Part shown: positions 61,561 to 64,000 of the stretch, one piece after another
Position numbering within the stretch: the first letter of the stretch is position 1
Layout: every line of letters begins with the position of its first letter
Origin: Tamlana sp038148895
GTDB taxonomy: Bacteria; Bacteroidota; Bacteroidia; Flavobacteriales; Flavobacteriaceae
NCBI GenBank assembly: GCA_038148895.1
Contig: JBBVGQ010000001.1
Reading direction: 5' to 3' (one strand)
DNA length: 64,000 nucleotides
Notes under the pieces: model-generated
Seen by the model: the letters and a program-made list of their open reading frames with translations, nothing else
What the model was told of the DNA's origin: nothing
Database searches by the model: none
Translations under genes and position numbers: made by a program

Positions 61561-64000
61561 TTAGTTTTTCTTCTTTTTTTCTTCAAGTCTGTTTATGGTA
61601 TCGTACATTACCGGTGTTGCAATGAACAATGATGAATAGGTACCTACAATTACACCCACAATAAGTGCGAACATAAACCCACGGATGGAATCGCCACCAA
61701 AAATAAAGATGGCCAATAACACCACAAGGGTAGTCAAGGAGGTATTTAATGTTCTACTTAATGTGCTGCTTAATGACGAATTCACCACTCTGTTGAAATT
61801 CCAGCTGGTATGCTCGTTGAAATACTCTCTAATTCTATCAAATACTACCACCGTATCGTTAAGTGAGTAACCTATTACCGTAAGAATGGCCGCAATAAAA
61901 GCTTGGTCAATTTCCATATTGAATGGCATAAAACTGTATGTTATTGAGAATACACCCAACACAATCAATACATCATGGAATACAGCGACTACGGCACCCA
62001 ATGAATATTGCCATTTTTTAAATCGGAATAAAATATAAAGGAACACCACAATCAATGACCCTAAAATAGCCCAGATTGAAGCTTGTTTAATATCATCGGC
62101 AATGGTTGGTGTTACTTTGTAAGATTCCAATAACCCTACTTGTTTATTTTCGTCATTTAAATCGATAAACTGCTCATATGAAATACCCTCTAAATGAGGC
62201 ACCAAAGCAGTGTAAAGTGTTTTTCTGATTTCTTCATCAACATCGGCACCAGATTCATTTACTTTAAATTTGGTTGTAATTTTCAATTGGTTGGCATCTC
62301 CAAAAGTTTTGGCATCTGCACTTGAAAATACGCCAGGCTGTGATAACAGATTTGTGATTTCTTCTGCACTAACATCTTGGGCAAAACGAACTTGATACGT
62401 TCTACCTCCAACAAAATCTACACCTTGATCCAATCCTTTTGTGAACAAAGACCCTAAACTTAAGACGATAAATGCTCCCGAAACGATATAAGCAAGTTTA
62501 CGTTTTTTAAGGAATTCAATATTGATGTTTCTGAAAAGGTTTCTGGTTATTCCAGTAGAGAAATCCAGTTTACCTCCTCTATTCACATACCAATCGATTA
62601 ACAATCTAGTTATGAAAATTGCAGTAAATAAAGAAGTTAAAATACCTATAAGTAAGGTTGTAGCAAATCCTTTGATTGGGCCTGTACCGAATACAAATAG
62701 GATAAGCGCTGTTAAACCTGTTGTAATGTTGGCATCCAAAATGGACGATAAGGCGTTACCAAATCCATCTTTAATAGATTCCAGCTGCCCTTTTCCTTTT
62801 AACAATTCTTCACGAATACGCTCATAAATAAGTACGTTGGCATCAACCGACATACCTATAGTAAGCACGATACCCGCAATACCTGGTAATGTTAACACAG
62901 CACCTAAACCAGATAAAACCCCAAAGATTAAAAGGATGTTTAATAACATGGCTATATCGGCAAAAATACCCGCTTTTCCGTAATAAAAAAGCATCCAAAG
63001 CAATACTAAAGCCAATGCAATCATGAATGATGTTGTACCACTATCAATAGCTTCTTGACCCAATGATGGACCAACAACTTCACTTTGGATTATGTCTGCT
63101 GAAGCTGGCAATTTACCTGCACGCAAAACGTTGGCCAAATCGATGGCTTCATTTAGGGTGAAATCTCCAGAAATGGAAGAACGTCCTCCCGCTATAGGGC
63201 CTGAAGTTACACCCGGAGCTGAATACACTACATCATCCAATACAATGGCGATTTGGCTTCCTTGCTGATAGGCATTGCCCGTCATTTCCTCCCAAATTTT
63301 AGCACCTTTAGAGTTCATCTGCATGGCCACTTCTGGTCTGTTACCCACAGGGCTAAATTCGTTGCTGGCGTCGGTTACTACGGCGCCGCTTAATGGTGGC
63401 ACATCTTCTCTATTACCAACCAAAGCATATAAGTCAACCAACTCGCTATCCTTTTCAGGTTTGCCAAAAACGAACTTTGTATAGCGCATTTCCGCTGGAA
63501 GCAATGCTCTTACTTCTGGCATGTTTAAATAATCAAGAACAGTTTGTTTGTCTTTAATAGCAAACTTTGCGATGATTGGACCACCTTGGTAGCCAATTCC
63601 TTTTATTAATTTCCCTAATGGGTTGTTATTGGTGTTTACCGCAGTTGAATCGGTTTGACTATCCCCCAACAATTCATCGATTTGTGAATCTTGGGCATCT
63701 TCCTGATCTTGGCTTTCAACTTCTTCAGTTTTAGCCTCATCTTCAACAATATCCTTTAAAACTGCATCCGCTTGACCTAAAAATTGATAGAATTGCTCAC
63801 CTTTGTAAGCATCCCAAAACTCCAATTGTGCAGTACTTTGCAATAAAGATTTTGCTCTTTCTACATCTTTAACACCTGGCAATTCAACCAAAATACGGCC
63901 CGATGTTCCTAAACGCTGAATATTTGGTGAGGTTACACCAAACTCATCAATACGCTTACGCAATACTTCAAAAGCAGAAACGATGGACTCATCAATTTTA
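61561..64000 (-). CDS. secDF: Protein translocase subunit SecDF (N-terminus cut by window edge)
   Basis: The frame is open to the right edge (codons to 63999); the true start lies outside. About 813 residues are visible: SecD periplasmic domain (RKRIDEFGVTSPNIQRLG, RILVELPGVKD), SecD helices (LTIGMSVDANVLIYERIREE), then the fused SecF half (GLDQGVDFVGGRTYQVRF, IGYSLNDTVVVFDRIRE). SecDF uses the proton gradient to pull exported proteins through SecYEG. An acidic, low-complexity stretch (about 75-115 of the visible part, rich in Glu, Asp, Gln) interrupts the periplasmic domain. Confidence 0.95.
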   Translation of the reverse strand, partial: KIDESIVSAFEVLRKRIDEFGVTSPNIQRLGTSGRILVELPGVKDVERAKSLLQSTAQLEFWDAYKGEQFYQFLGQADAVLKDIVEDEAKTEEVESQDQEDAQDSQIDELLGDSQTDSTAVNTNNNPLGKLIKGIGYQGGPIIAKFAIKDKQTVLDYLNMPEVRALLPAEMRYTKFVFGKPEKDSELVDLYALVGNREDVPPLSGAVVTDASNEFSPVGNRPEVAMQMNSKGAKIWEEMTGNAYQQGSQIAIVLDDVVYSAPGVTSGPIAGGRSSISGDFTLNEAIDLANVLRAGKLPASADIIQSEVVGPSLGQEAIDSGTTSFMIALALVLLWMLFYYGKAGIFADIAMLLNILLIFGVLSGLGAVLTLPGIAGIVLTIGMSVDANVLIYERIREELLKGKGQLESIKDGFGNALSSILDANITTGLTALILFVFGTGPIKGFATTLLIGILTSLFTAIFITRLLIDWYVNRGGKLDFSTGITRNLFRNINIEFLKKRKLAYIVSGAFIVLSLGSLFTKGLDQGVDFVGGRTYQVRFAQDVSAEEITNLLSQPGVFSSADAKTFGDANQLKITTKFKVNESGADVDEEIRKTLYTALVPHLEGISYEQFIDLNDENKQVGLLESYKVTPTIADDIKQASIWAILGSLIVVFLYILFRFKKWQYSLGAVVAVFHDVLIVLGVFSITYSFMPFNMEIDQAFIAAILTVIGYSLNDTVVVFDRIREYFNEHTSWNFNRVVNSSLSSTLSRTLNTSLTTLVVLLAIFIFGGDSIRGFMFALIVGVIVGTYSSLFIATPVMYDTINRLEEKKKKN

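Noticed and set aside
1..64000. CRISPR array, insertion sequence or prophage
   Set aside because: No regularly spaced repeats, transposase, integrase or phage genes were found on either strand.

Overview
The window looks like a chromosome segment of a low-GC marine or soil Flavobacteriaceae (Bacteroidota). Evidence: a SusC/SusD-centred polysaccharide utilization locus, TonB-dependent receptors with carboxypeptidase-D-like N-termini, a GldI-type gliding-associated isomerase, Bacteroidota promoters of the TTG / TAnnTTTG type, no Shine-Dalgarno sequences, and typical flavobacterial core gene order (divIC-mutA-mutB-parA-parB-dapB-lepB). No species is named; that would need 16S or whole-genome comparison.

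Layout. (1) 1-5271: a GH92 glycosidase (partial, minus) diverges from a myo-inositol oxygenase / sodium symporter pair. Their 638-base shared upstream region carries two nearly identical 28-base elements in opposite orientation, each about 20 bases from a -7 box. (2) 5373-29157: a glucuronoxylan utilization locus. It has GH2 + PQQ quinohemoprotein, then SusC-SusD-glycan-binding protein-GH30, then on the minus strand GH67-GH10-GPH transporter-GH43, then GH3 + CE20-like esterase, and finally a LacI-family regulator. Three copies of one 16-base LacI-type operator precede the GH2 gene, susC and the divergent GH67/GH3 pair. (3) 29362-33455: tRNA-Pro, then a three-gene operon of TonB receptor, PQQ aldose dehydrogenase and cytochrome c, which may be a PQQ uptake and use module. 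(4) 33513-64000: housekeeping genes: uridine kinase, divIC, methylmalonyl-CoA mutase, parAB, dapB, signal peptidase, WbqC, nuclease, two rhomboids, mutL, ribH, recF, dciA, cold-shock protein, ndk, nrnA, gldI, cyclophilin/FKBP fusion, lgt, DUF192, a TonB-type outer-membrane barrel, and secDF (cut by the window end).

How the xylan locus should work (inference from families): surface GH30 cuts xylan next to glucuronate branches; SusCD imports the oligomers; GH67 removes (methyl)glucuronate, the esterase removes acetyl groups, and GH10/GH3 shorten the chain in the periplasm; the GPH symporter takes up short products and the signal-less GH43 finishes them in the cytoplasm. LacI probably represses all three transcription units until an inducer appears. 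PQQ enzymes appear twice, which suggests periplasmic sugar or alcohol oxidation coupled to carbohydrate use.
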